Assembly: GCA_016185205.1 (NCBI GenBank)
Contig: JACPOA010000061.1
Location: 25,199-89,198 of the forward strand
From: Hyphomicrobiales bacterium
GTDB lineage: Bacteria > Pseudomonadota > Alphaproteobacteria > Rhizobiales > Xanthobacteraceae
Reading direction: 5' to 3'
Length of the DNA: 64,000 nt
The notes beneath the pieces are model-generated. The model made no database searches. It saw only the letters and a program-made list of their open reading frames with translations, and was not told the DNA's origin. Every line of letters begins with the position of its first letter. The first letter of the stretch is position 1. Positions 44,001 through 53,858 of the stretch are shown here, in pieces. The position numbers and the translations under genes are program-made.

Positions 44001-44286
44001 TGACTTGCGCAAAGCCGTTGCGTGAGAATGAACGGGTCGCTTCGAGACCGGGCGTGCCGGCCAATACTGTCTCGATCGGAAAAGTGACCTGCTTCTCGAT
44101 CTCCATCGGCGAGAGCGCCGGTGCGACGGCGTTGACCTGAACCTGAACGTTGGTCACGTCCGGCACGGCGTCGATCGGCAGCTTGGTCAGCGACCAGGCG
44201 CCCGAAAGCGCCGCGGCGAGGGTCAGGAGCATAACCACCCAGCGGCGGCGAACCGAGAAGGTGAGCAGACGCTCGATCACGCTCAA
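41050..44286 (-). CDS. czcA: Heavy-metal efflux RND transporter, CzcA/CusA family
   Basis: This 1078-residue inner-membrane proton-driven pump has twelve predicted membrane helices and two large periplasmic loops. The motif GALDFGLIVDGAVIIAENS in helix 4 carries the acidic residues typical of CzcA-type (divalent Zn/Co/Cd/Ni) pumps. The periplasmic part has the GxSxNGFAQVTAVF- and TGLGEIYWW-like stretches of the HME branch. Its start overlaps the czcB stop as ATGA. No outer-membrane CzcC gene is in the window, so it must borrow one or one lies elsewhere. Confidence 0.93.
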   Translation of the reverse strand: MSVIERLLTFSVRRRWVVMLLTLAAALSGAWSLTKLPIDAVPDVTNVQVQVNAVAPALSPMEIEKQVTFPIETVLAGTPGLEATRSFSRNGFAQVTAVFADKTDIYFARQQVAERLSEAKTTLPPGVDVKMGPISTGLGEIYWWSVEYAAPSEVPVRDGKPGWQSDGSYLTPEGERLSDDFQRTVYLRTVQDWIIRPQMKNVPGVAGADAIGGYVKQVHVQPDPARLIAYGLSSSQIVQALEANNVSRGAKYIERNGESYVVRLGGRVESLAEIEQIAVATHGAVPVRIKDVAQVALGRELRTGSASLNGREAVLGTALMLIGGNSRTVAAAADAKIREINRTLPPSIRARAVLNRTELVDATIRTVATNLAEGALLVVLVLFLLLGNFRAALVTAMVIPITMLVTATGMLQGKISANLMSLGALDFGLIVDGAVIIAENSLRHLAERQRELGRNLSLGERLDMITLSAKEMIQPTVYGQAIITLVYVPLLTFTGVEGKTFEPMAMTVIIALVTAFVLSLTFVPAMVAIVVTGRVQEGESVFLRGLKAAYRPALARALQTPMTVIVAAAVLFTGAALLFARLGQEFTPTLDEKNIVMEVKRIPSTSLSQSQTMQLANEDMVSRFPQVALVFSRTGTPDLAADPMPPSASDTYIILKPREEWPDPDLSKEDLIRQIEAEAAKLVGNNFGFSQPIQMRFNELIAGVRQDLAIKIFGDEFEPMLRAANQIAAVLRGIEGAATVKVEQVTGLPSFEIRIDQGEIARRGLSLADVQNEIGIAIGGRAAGLIFEGDRRFQIVVQLPDALRDDTEALQNLPISLPQSVPGAGAVTIPLRQLATFHFAEGPYQISRENGKRRVVVTADVRGRDIGSLVAEAQIKIAERVTLPPGYWLGWGGQFENFQVARQRLMILVPLCFALIFMLLLGALGTARDALLVFSAIPLALTGGVAALWLRDMPFSISAAVGFIALSGVAVLNGLVMLSFIKQLIREGMPKQEAIRHGALTRLRPVVMTALVASLGFVPMALATGTGAEVQKPLATVVIGGLITATLLTLVVLPALYARFSEERSDFDAEFQTPASPR

Positions 44287-45530
44287 TCCTCGGCTTCGGT
44301 CTTGAGGAACTCGGCCTTGAGCGCAAACGAATTGACCACCGCCACGGTCTCGCCGGCTCGCAGGCCGGACACGACCTCCGCATAACGCCCGTCGCCGCGT
44401 GCCAGGACAACGGGACGTTTTTCAAAGCCTTCTGATGTCCGTACGAACACGACCTGTTCGCCGCCGATGGTCTGAATCGCACTTATTGGTATGGCGAGCT
44501 GCACCGATTGCTCCTCGACCGCAATCGCGGCTGTGACAAAAGACCCCGGCCGCCAAACGCCATCGCTATTGGCGATCTCGGCCACGACGCGTGCCGATCG
44601 CGTGTCCTTGTCGAGGAGGGGGCTGATGAATACGACCTTGCCGTCGGCTTTTGCCGTGGTCCCACGCGTTGTGATTGACACGCCCTGACCTTCCTTGATC
44701 GCGATGAGGTCGACCGGATTGACGGTCAGTTCGACCCAGACGCGGTCGAGCTCCATGACCACGAACAGTTCTGTTTCAAGATTGTCTCGGCCAACCGCCG
44801 TCCCGAGGTCGACTTTCCGCTCGGCGATGCGGCCCGCTATCGGCGAGCGAACCTCCTGGCGACGCAGCGACGCTTCCGGCTCGTTAGGCAGAGCGGCGAT
44901 CTCTTTTTGGTCGAGTCCCAGGGCAAACAACTTCTGGCGCGCGATGTCGAGCCGCATGCGTGTCTGCGCGGCCAAATTGCGAGACCGCAGGAATTGCTGC
45001 TCGTTGGAGATACCCTTGTCCCACAGAGTTTTGTCGCGTTCGAACAGGTCTTGCTGCAATTCGCTCGTGAGACGCGCCGCCAGATATTCACTCTTGGCGT
45101 CCGCGACCTCTCGGCTTTCAAGGATAGCCACAATCTCGTCTTTAGCCACTGGATCGCCGAGTCTTTTGCGTAGCTCCGCGACGGTCCCTGAAAGCTTCAC
45201 TGCGACGCGCGCTATCCGGTCCGCATTGGGAACGATCGTGCCTGGGACTGTGATGCGGCGCGTGAGTGTTCCGCCTTCCACGGCCGCCAATTCGACGCGG
45301 GCACCCGTGATCTGATCCGGGGTCAACCGGACGATAGCAGGCTTCTCGTCAGCTCGGTCCGCCTCAGGCTTTCGCGAGTCCCGATTGCTCGCGGCGTTTG
45401 CCGGTAATTGCACAGCGTTCGGCCCCAGTCCGACCGCCCTGCGCACCGATTGCGAAAGGCCGGGGACAAGGCTTGCGACCGCAACGCCGGTCACGAGCGC
45501 GATAATCGGGAATGTGAACCGGCCATCCAT
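44283..45530 (-). CDS. czcB: Efflux RND periplasmic adaptor (membrane fusion) subunit, CzcB-like
   Basis: This 415-residue adaptor starts at the ATG at 45530 (MDGRFTFPIIALV); the extra upstream frame overlaps the regulator gene. One N-terminal membrane anchor (residues 4-22) is followed by a barrel-sandwich domain (TVPGTIVPNADRIARV), a helical hairpin (about 155-205) and beta-barrel and proximal domains (SPIAGRIAERKVDLG). It bridges the CzcA pump and an outer-membrane channel. There is no His-rich N-terminal metal-binding extension. It lies between the regulator and czcA, on the same strand. Confidence 0.9.
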   Translation of the reverse strand: MDGRFTFPIIALVTGVAVASLVPGLSQSVRRAVGLGPNAVQLPANAASNRDSRKPEADRADEKPAIVRLTPDQITGARVELAAVEGGTLTRRITVPGTIVPNADRIARVAVKLSGTVAELRKRLGDPVAKDEIVAILESREVADAKSEYLAARLTSELQQDLFERDKTLWDKGISNEQQFLRSRNLAAQTRMRLDIARQKLFALGLDQKEIAALPNEPEASLRRQEVRSPIAGRIAERKVDLGTAVGRDNLETELFVVMELDRVWVELTVNPVDLIAIKEGQGVSITTRGTTAKADGKVVFISPLLDKDTRSARVVAEIANSDGVWRPGSFVTAAIAVEEQSVQLAIPISAIQTIGGEQVVFVRTSEGFEKRPVVLARGDGRYAEVVSGLRAGETVAVVNSFALKAEFLKTEAED

Positions 45531-45570
45531 GAGGTGTGCTCTTATGCCCGGCCTGCCCGTTGGCGGGCGA

Positions 45571-45843
45571 CTAGAGGTATTTCGAGATGGCTTTGAATTC
45601 ATTGATGACCGATCGGCTCACCTTGCCTTGTCCGTTGGCTGCGTCATCGAGGCAGTGGTCGACGTGATCGTGGATCAGCGTCTTCTTGGCTTCGCCGACT
45701 GCCTTCTCGACAGCGTGCAGTTGCTGGGCCAAATCGAGGCAGGGCCGGCCTTCCTCGATCATGCCAATGACACTCCGAAGATGGCCTTCGGCGCGCCGCA
45801 ACCGCTTGATTATATCCGTATGGCTTTGATGAATCGGTTCCAT
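45571..45843 (-). CDS. CsoR/RcnR-family metal-sensing repressor
   Basis: This 90-residue all-helical repressor has a basic DNA-binding surface in residues 10-25 (IIKRLRRAEGHLRSV). Candidate metal ligands are C35, H60 and C64, the C-H-C spacing (25 and 4) of Cu(I)-sensing CsoR rather than the C-H-H of Ni/Co-sensing RcnR. Additional His at 5, 8, 58 and 63 leaves room for other metals. It heads the czcB-czcA operon, 40 bp before czcB, and its start codon lies next to an inverted repeat with a G/C tract that should be its own operator. Confidence 0.88.
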   Translation of the reverse strand: MEPIHQSHTDIIKRLRRAEGHLRSVIGMIEEGRPCLDLAQQLHAVEKAVGEAKKTLIHDHVDHCLDDAANGQGKVSRSVINEFKAISKYL

Positions 45844-45848
45844 GCCAA

Positions 45849-45870
45849 ATCCTATCCCCCTAGATAGGAT
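45849..45870. promoter_or_regulatory. Candidate operator of the CsoR/RcnR-type repressor
   Basis: The arms ATCCTATC (45849-45856) and GATAGGAT (45863-45870) are perfect inverted copies around CCCCTA. The TATC-(C tract)-GATA design resembles RcnR/DmeR-type sites, which contain a G/C tract flanked by AT-rich inverted arms. It begins 5 bp upstream of the repressor start codon and overlaps its ribosome-binding region. Confidence 0.7.
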
Positions 45871-45943
45871 AGCACAAGATTATGGGCAGGTGCTCATCAG
45901 GTCAGGTTTTGAATTAGGTTCCCCGCGGGAACGCGCGCGGGCC

Positions 45944-46606
45944 TTACGCCGCGCTCGGCTTGCGTTCGGTCTTGAGGCGCTTGTCGAGATAGGCCGCGAT
46001 CGAGGTGAGCAGGGTCTCGACCTTGCCATCGAAGAAATGGTTGGCGCCCTGCACGACCTTCTGCTCGATCACGATGCCCTTCTGGGTCTTGAGCTTGTCG
46101 ACCAGCGTGGTGACGTCCTTGGCCGGCACCACCGCGTCCTTGTCGCCATGGATGATCAGCCCGGATGACGGGCAGGGCGCCAGGAACGAGAAGTCGTAGA
46201 GATTGGCGGGCGGGCAGATCGAGATGAAGCCCTCGATTTCCGGCCGGCGCATCAGCAATTGCATGCCGATCCAGGCGCCGAACGAAAAGCCGGCGATCCA
46301 GCAGCTCTTGGCCTCCGGATTGATGGTCTGCGCCCAGTCGAGGGCGGCGGCGGCATCGGACAATTCGCCGGTGCCGTGGTCGAACGAGCCCTGGCTGCGG
46401 CCGACGCCGCGGAAATTGAAGCGCAGCGCCGAGAAGCCGCGGTGCACGAAGGCGTAGTAGAGCTGGTAGATGATCTGGTGGTTCATCGTCCCGCCGAATT
46501 GCGGGTGCGGGTGCAGGACGATGGCGATCGGTGCGTTCTTCTGGCGGGCCGGATGATAGCGGCCTTCGATCCGTCCGGCCGGACCGGTGAAAATGACCTC
46601 AGGCAT
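45944..46606 (-). CDS. Alpha/beta hydrolase (dienelactone hydrolase-like)
   Basis: This 220-residue cytoplasmic hydrolase shows IVLHPHPQFGGTMNH, RFNFRGVGRSQGSFD, the nucleophile elbow GFSFGAWIG (serine in GFSFG), an acid in IHGDKDAVVPAKD and the histidine in GANHFFDGK. This is a widely conserved alphaproteobacterial housekeeping-type hydrolase with unknown substrate. It diverges from the suf operon. It lies upstream of the metal repressor on the same strand but is separated from it by 100 bp and a change in composition, so it is not part of the metal island. Confidence 0.87.
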   Translation of the reverse strand: MPEVIFTGPAGRIEGRYHPARQKNAPIAIVLHPHPQFGGTMNHQIIYQLYYAFVHRGFSALRFNFRGVGRSQGSFDHGTGELSDAAAALDWAQTINPEAKSCWIAGFSFGAWIGMQLLMRRPEIEGFISICPPANLYDFSFLAPCPSSGLIIHGDKDAVVPAKDVTTLVDKLKTQKGIVIEQKVVQGANHFFDGKVETLLTSIAAYLDKRLKTERKPSAA

Positions 46607-46701
46607 TGCTGTCGACCTCGATATCCGCGCTTGGCCCGCGCGATGGCTGCGGCCTCGGATTTTGCTCTGCGCCTGGCCTGAACTGACGGTCTGGGCGCTA
46701 G

Positions 46702-46718
46702 ATTAGAACTGTTCTAAT
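46702..46718. promoter_or_regulatory. Candidate Irr box (iron control element) upstream of suf
   Basis: ATTAGAAC (46702-46709) and GTTCTAAT (46711-46718) form a perfect 17-bp palindrome around one T. It matches the TTAGAA-N3-TTCTAA core of the iron control element bound by Irr in Rhizobiales, as I recall the consensus. It lies 142 bp before the first suf gene and 95 bp from the divergent hydrolase start. It would link iron-sulfur assembly to haem/iron status. Confidence 0.72.
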
Positions 46719-46791
46719 TATATGAATTCCGCTGGTCACGGCTGCAACAACGGCTATAAGTTGCGTCGTGAACACGGGCTTCTAACACGAT

Positions 46792-46822
46792 CCCCAGGGC
46801 AAAAAGCAAGCTTTTTGCGGGG
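46792..46822 (+). promoter_or_regulatory. Strong hairpin in the suf operon leader
   Basis: GCAAAAAG (46799-46806) and CTTTTTGC (46811-46818) form a perfect 8-bp stem with loop CAAG. It is extended by CCCC (46792-46795) and GGGG (46819-46822) after a 3-nt bulge. It ends 38 nt before the first start codon and has no trailing T-run, so it may be a leader structure that affects translation or mRNA stability. Confidence 0.5.
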
Positions 46823-46860
46823 ACTAGAGCTAAAACGGTAACAAGATACAGGCGCAAGCG

Positions 46861-48018
46861 ATGGCCGAACGGGCCTATTTCGACTGGAATGCCGCCGCCC
46901 CGCTGCGGGAGCCGGCGCGTGCCGCCATGGTGGCTGCGCTCGGTCTGACCGGCAATGCCTCCTCGGTGCATGGCGAAGGCCGCGCCGCCCGCCGGCTGAT
47001 CGAGGACGCGCGCGCGCAGGTCGCTAGCCTGGTCGGCGCCGATGCCAAGGATGTCACCTTCACTAGCGGTGCCACCGAAGCCAACATGCTGGCGCTACAC
47101 ACGTCCCTTGGCGACAGGTTGTTCGTCTCGGCCGTCGAGCATCCGTCGGTGCGCAGTGGCGGGCGTTTTCCGGCCGAACTCGTCGAAGAACTGCCGGTCG
47201 ATGGCGATGGCGTGGTCGATCTTCATGCTCTGAGAAGTGCCATTGCTCGGGCCGAGCGTCCGCTGACCTCGGTGATGCTCGCCAATAACGAGACCGGCGT
47301 GATCCAATCGATTGCCAAGATCGCGAACATCGTGCACGCCGCCAACGGCCTGCTGCATGTCGACGCGGTGCAGGGGCCCGGACGTCTCGATTGCGATATC
47401 AAGACATTGGGCGCCGACCTCCTCAGCATCTCCGCGCACAAGCTGGGCGGGCCGCAAGGCGTTGGCGCGCTCATCCGCCGCGGCGATATTCACATCGGCG
47501 AACCGCTGATCAGGGGCGGCGGCCAGGAGCGCGGCCTGCGCGCCGGAACCGAGAATGTTGCGGCCATCGCCGGATTCGGCGCGGCCTGCGCGGCTGCGGC
47601 GGCCACATGGCGGTCGGACGCCATCCGCATGGCGGTCCTGCGCGACCGGCTGGAAGCCGGCATCAAGGCGGCACTGCCGCAAGCGGTGATTTTCGCGCCA
47701 GGCGCGCCGCGGCTGCCCAATACGACGCTGTTCGCGGTTCCCGGCTTCAAGGCGGAGACGACGATAATCGCCTTTGATCTCAATGGCATAGCGGTATCGT
47801 CCGGTTCCGCCTGCTCGTCCGGCAAGGTGCAGGCTTCGCATGTGCTGGCGGCGATGGGGGTGGAATCCGAACTTGCGCGCGGCGCGCTACGCGTCAGCCT
47901 GGGCTGGAGCACAAGCGACGCCGACGTGGAGAATCTGCTCAATGCTTTGACTAAAGTCAGTTCGTCATTACTTAAGAGGCATGAGAATTCACGCTTGAAC
48001 TCAGGCTTGGCCGCCTGA
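46861..48018 (+). CDS. sufS2: Cysteine desulfurase, IscS/NifS type, first gene of the suf operon
   Basis: This 385-residue PLP enzyme releases sulfur from cysteine as a persulfide for Fe-S cluster assembly. It shows MLANNETGVIQ, the cofactor lysine in SAHKLGGPQGVGAL and the active cysteine loop SSGSACSSGKVQASHV. The long catalytic loop places it with group I (IscS/NifS) desulfurases, unlike the second desulfurase of this operon. The symbol follows the rhizobial sufS2-B-C-D-S1-X-A naming. The ribosome site is weak. It lies downstream of the iron box and hairpin; sufB follows after 93 bp. Confidence 0.93.
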   Translation: MAERAYFDWNAAAPLREPARAAMVAALGLTGNASSVHGEGRAARRLIEDARAQVASLVGADAKDVTFTSGATEANMLALHTSLGDRLFVSAVEHPSVRSGGRFPAELVEELPVDGDGVVDLHALRSAIARAERPLTSVMLANNETGVIQSIAKIANIVHAANGLLHVDAVQGPGRLDCDIKTLGADLLSISAHKLGGPQGVGALIRRGDIHIGEPLIRGGGQERGLRAGTENVAAIAGFGAACAAAAATWRSDAIRMAVLRDRLEAGIKAALPQAVIFAPGAPRLPNTTLFAVPGFKAETTIIAFDLNGIAVSSGSACSSGKVQASHVLAAMGVESELARGALRVSLGWSTSDADVENLLNALTKVSSSLLKRHENSRLNSGLAA

Positions 48019-48111
48019 GTGCCAGTAAAGGGATGATCGCAACGCGATAGCGAACCGACCATAACCGACAAATCCAACCCGCGGTCCTTGAAACCGTGAG
48101 CGGAGGGAAGA

Positions 48112-49590
<1,479 letters not shown>

Positions 49591-49594
49591 CAAA

Positions 49595-50349
<755 letters not shown>

Positions 50350-50350
<1 letters not shown>

Positions 50351-51663
50351 TGAACGTTGAATTGCGCCCGGTGAAGACCCCGGCCGAGTTGGCGCTGAGC
50401 GCCAGCTATGCTGACGCGCGCGCGCGGCTGCCGGGCAAGGGCGCGGTCGCCGAGCTGCGCGAGGATGCGTTCCGCCGGTTCGAAACGCGCGGACTGCCGC
50501 ATCGCCGCGTCGAGCAGTGGAAATACACCGACCTGCGCGCCTTGCTGCGCGATTCCTATCCGCTCGCCGCGCTGCCCGATGCGGCGGCTAGGGCGCATGC
50601 CAAGAACGCCGGCCAGGTGCTGACGGGCGTCGATCGCCGCCGGCTGGTGTTCGTCGACGGCGCCTTCGCGCCGGAACTGTCGGATCTGACGGAGGAGGAA
50701 GGGCTCACCATCGGCTCGTTGGCCGACGCGTTGGCCAAGGCCGACCCGCTGGTCATGGCGCATGTCGGCAAGGTCTTCGCGACCGAGGACGTCGGCGTCG
50801 CGCTCAATACCGCGCTGATGGGCGACGGCGCCGTGATCCGGATTGCCGCCGGCGTGACGCCGCAGCGGCCGATCCATCTGATCTTTGCCGCAGGCAGCGA
50901 GACGCCGAGCTCGGCCTTTGTCCGCTCATTGATCGTGATCGAGAAAGGCGCCAAGGCCGCCATTATCGAGAGCCACGACGGCGGCGACAGCCAAGTCAAC
51001 AGCGCGCTCGAACTGGTGGTGGGTGACGACACGCAGGTCGATTACGTCAAGATCACGCAAGGCCGCGCTTTGCATATCGCAAGCCTGCTGGCCACGGTCG
51101 GCGCGCGCGCCAAATTCAACAGCTTCGCCTTCACCGGCGACGCGGCGCTGGTGCGCAACCAGAATTTCATTCGCTTTGCCGGCGAGAACACCAAGGCCGC
51201 GATTCGCGGCGTCAGCCTGCTGCGCGGCCGCGATCATGTCGACAATACGCTGCTGATCGAGCATGCCGCTCCCCATTGCGAAAGCCGCGAGCAGTTCCGC
51301 TCGGTGCTCGACGGCGAAAGTCACGCCGTATTCCAGGGCAAGATCGTGGTGCAACCGCACGCGCAGAAGACCGATGCCAAGATGCTGACGCGCGCGCTGC
51401 TGCTCTCGGACAACGCCGAGGCCGACAACAAGCCGGAGCTGGAAATCTTCGCCGACGACGTGGTCTGCGGCCACGGCGCCACCGCCGGCGCGCTCGATCC
51501 CGGCTTGAAGTTCTATCTGATGTCGCGCGGCATTTCCGAGAAGGAGTCCGAAGCGCTGCTGATCGAGGCTTTCATCGACGAGACCATCGAGGAGATCGCG
51601 CATGAGGGCATTCGCGACGCGCTGAAGTTTGCCGCGCTCAAGTGGCTGGGGTCGCGGGGGTGA
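50350..51663 (+). CDS. sufD: Fe-S cluster assembly protein SufD
   Basis: This 437-residue partner of SufB has a helical N-terminal part (EQWKYTDLRALL) and a beta-helix. The C-terminal region contains ADNKPELEIFADDVVCGHGA, the conserved cysteine/histidine segment where iron enters in SufD proteins. The start ATG at 50350 overlaps the sufC stop by one base, showing translational coupling. It ends 2 bp before the second desulfurase. Confidence 0.96.
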
Positions 51664-51665
51664 GC

Positions 51666-52907
51666 ATGCATCCGGCAGTCAGCAACGGCTCCTATGACGT
51701 CGCCAAGGTGCGCGCGGATTTTCCCGCGCTGGCGATGCAGGTCTATGGCAAGCCGCTGGTCTATCTCGACAACGCGGCCTCGGCGCAGAAGCCGAAGCAG
51801 GTGCTCGACCGGCTCACCAAGGCCTATACCGAGCAATACGCCAACGTGCATCGCGGCCTGCATTATCTGGCGAACGAAGCCACCGAAGCCTACGAGGGTG
51901 CGCGCGAGAGCGTGCGCGGCTTCCTCAATGCCTCCCGCAAGGAAGAGATCATCTTCACGCGCAACGCCACCGAGGCGATCAACCTGGTCGCCGCCACTTT
52001 CGGCCGCGAGCGCATCCAGCCGGGCGACGAGATCGTACTCTCGATCATGGAGCATCATTCCAACATCGTGCCCTGGCATTTCCTGCGCGAGCGCCACGGC
52101 GCGGTGATCAAATGGGCGCCGATCGACGAGGACGGCAACTTCCTCATCGACGAGTTCGAGAAGCTGCTCGGGCCGCGCACCAAGATGGTGGCGATCACCC
52201 AGATGTCGAATGCGCTGGGAACTCAAGTGCCGATGAAGGACGTGGTGAAACTGGCGCATGCCCGCGGCATTCCGGTGCTGGTCGATGGCGCGCAAGGCGC
52301 CGTGCACCTTGATGTCGACGTGCGCGATATCGACTGCGATTTCTACGCCTTTACCGGCCACAAGCTGTACGGCCCGACCGGCATCGGCGTCCTGTACGGC
52401 AAATACGATCTGCTCGCCGCCATGCCGCCATTCAACGGCGGCGGCGAGATGATCCGCGACGTGTTCGAGGATCGCATCACCTATGGCGAGCCGCCGCACC
52501 GCTTTGAGGCCGGCACGCCGGCGATCGTGCAGGCGATCGGGCTGGGCGCGGCCATCGATTACGTCAATTCCATCGGCAAGGCGCGCATCCGCGCGCATGA
52601 GGGCGCGCTGGTCAAATACGCGCATGAACGGCTGGGTGCGATCAATTCGCTGCGCATCATCGGCAACGCGCCGAACAAAGGGCCGATCGTCTCGTTCGAG
52701 ATCAAGGGCGCGCATCCGCACGATGTCGCCACCATCGTCGACCGTTCGGGTGTCGCCGTGCGCGCCGGCACCCACTGCGTGATGCCGTTGCTCGCCCGCT
52801 ACGGCCTCACCGCCACCTGCCGCGCGTCGTTTGCCATGTACAACACCAAGGACGAGGTGGATGTGCTCGCTGCTTCCCTGATCAAGGCGCAGGAATTTTT
52901 CGCATGA
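51666..52907 (+). CDS. sufS: Cysteine desulfurase SufS
   Basis: This 413-residue group II cysteine desulfurase starts at the ATG at 51666 (MHPAVSNGSY), just after the sufD stop. It has YLDNAASAQKPKQVLD, the PLP lysine in FTGHKLYGPTGIGVLYG and the active-site cysteine in VRAGTHCVMPLLARYG. In E. coli SufS the loop reads RAGHHC; here the second position is T, a small change. It normally works with SufE as sulfur acceptor, but no sufE gene is seen in the operon. It overlaps sufT by ATGA. Confidence 0.95.
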   Translation: MHPAVSNGSYDVAKVRADFPALAMQVYGKPLVYLDNAASAQKPKQVLDRLTKAYTEQYANVHRGLHYLANEATEAYEGARESVRGFLNASRKEEIIFTRNATEAINLVAATFGRERIQPGDEIVLSIMEHHSNIVPWHFLRERHGAVIKWAPIDEDGNFLIDEFEKLLGPRTKMVAITQMSNALGTQVPMKDVVKLAHARGIPVLVDGAQGAVHLDVDVRDIDCDFYAFTGHKLYGPTGIGVLYGKYDLLAAMPPFNGGGEMIRDVFEDRITYGEPPHRFEAGTPAIVQAIGLGAAIDYVNSIGKARIRAHEGALVKYAHERLGAINSLRIIGNAPNKGPIVSFEIKGAHPHDVATIVDRSGVAVRAGTHCVMPLLARYGLTATCRASFAMYNTKDEVDVLAASLIKAQEFFA

Positions 52908-53308
52908 CTGAAAACACCCAAGCGACCGAAAACGCCGCCGTGGCCGAGAAGCCGCCGGAGAACGCCACCGTCACCGGCTCCTCCACGCTGACGCAGGAGG
53001 AAATCGACCGGCTCAGCGACGGGATCATCGCCGCGATCAAGACCGTCTACGATCCGGAAATTCCCGCCGATATCTACGAGCTCGGGCTGATCTACAAGAT
53101 CGACATCGGCGAGGATCGGGCGGTGAAGATCGACATGTCGCTCACTTCGCCCAACTGCCCGTCGGCGCAGGAACTGCCGATCATGGCGGAGAACGCCGTC
53201 GCCAGCGTGCCGGGCGTGAAGGAGGCCAAGGTGGAAATCGTTTGGGACCCGCCCTGGGACCCGAGCCGAATGTCGGACGAGGCGCGACTCGTTTTAAATA
53301 TGTGGTGA
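52904..53308 (+). CDS. sufT: SUF system assembly protein, DUF59/MIP18 family
   Basis: This 134-residue protein has a flexible 40-residue N-terminal tail and a DUF59/MIP18 domain: YDPEIPADIYELGLIYKI, the conserved cysteine in SLTSPNCPSAQELP, and VEIVWDPPWDPSRMSDEARL. It is an auxiliary factor for cluster maturation or carriage. In rhizobial naming it is the sufX/sufT gene between sufS and sufA. Its start overlaps the sufS stop by four bases. Confidence 0.92.
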   Translation: MTENTQATENAAVAEKPPENATVTGSSTLTQEEIDRLSDGIIAAIKTVYDPEIPADIYELGLIYKIDIGEDRAVKIDMSLTSPNCPSAQELPIMAENAVASVPGVKEAKVEIVWDPPWDPSRMSDEARLVLNMW

Positions 53309-53356
53309 GTTGCGTTGGTCGGATGCGACGTTAACGAGAAACTGATGAGGACTGAT

Positions 53357-53725
53357 ATGGCGACAGCGCGACCCAGACCCCAGGTGATGCGGCTCACCGA
53401 TGCCGCCGCCGTGCGCATCAAGGACGTGATGGCGCGCGCCGAACGGCCGGTCGCCGGCGTGCGCGTCGGCGTCAAGAACGGCGGCTGCGCCGGCATGGAA
53501 TACACCATGGAATATGCCACCGCGATCAATCCGACCGACGAGGTGGTGGAGGACAAGGGCGTCAAGATCCTGGTCGATCCGAAGGCGGTCTTGTTCCTGC
53601 TCGGCACCGAGATGGACTACAAAACGGAAAAATTGTCGGCCCAGTTCGTGTTCAAGAATCCGAACCAGACCAGCGCTTGCGGCTGCGGCGAATCCGTGCA
53701 GCTTTCGCCGGCCAAGGACGCCTAA
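53357..53725 (+). CDS. sufA: A-type Fe-S carrier (HesB/IscA family)
   Basis: This 122-residue protein starts at the ATG at 53357, with GAGG 6 nt upstream; the 14-codon extension is unlikely. It keeps the three cluster-binding cysteines: one in GGCAGMEYTMEY and two in SACGCGESVQL. It accepts clusters from SufBCD and passes them to apo-enzymes. It is the last gene of the suf operon, 48 bp after sufT, and is followed by a repeat. Confidence 0.95.
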   Translation: MATARPRPQVMRLTDAAAVRIKDVMARAERPVAGVRVGVKNGGCAGMEYTMEYATAINPTDEVVEDKGVKILVDPKAVLFLLGTEMDYKTEKLSAQFVFKNPNQTSACGCGESVQLSPAKDA

Positions 53726-53733
53726 CCACGTCC

Positions 53734-53847
53734 GCTCGTCCCCGCGAAAGTGGGGACCCAGAGCCAAGCATTGCTGGATTCCCGCTCCCTGCTTCGCCAA
53801 AGCGAAGTCGCTTTGGCTTCGCGGCGGCGAGTGCGCGGGAATGAGCG
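53734..53847. repeat. Dispersed intergenic repeat behind sufA
   Basis: The sequence contains GTCCCC/GGGGAC pairing (53738-53757), GGATTCCCGC and a palindrome CCAAAGCGA/TCGCTTTGG around 53798-53817, ending GCGCGGGAATGAGCG. This type of GTC(A/C)CCGCGAAAG...GGAATGAGCG repeat is frequent in Rhizobiales. It fills the gap between the convergent sufA and diguanylate cyclase genes and may help end both transcripts. Confidence 0.6.
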
Positions 53848-53858
53848 AGGAATGAAAC

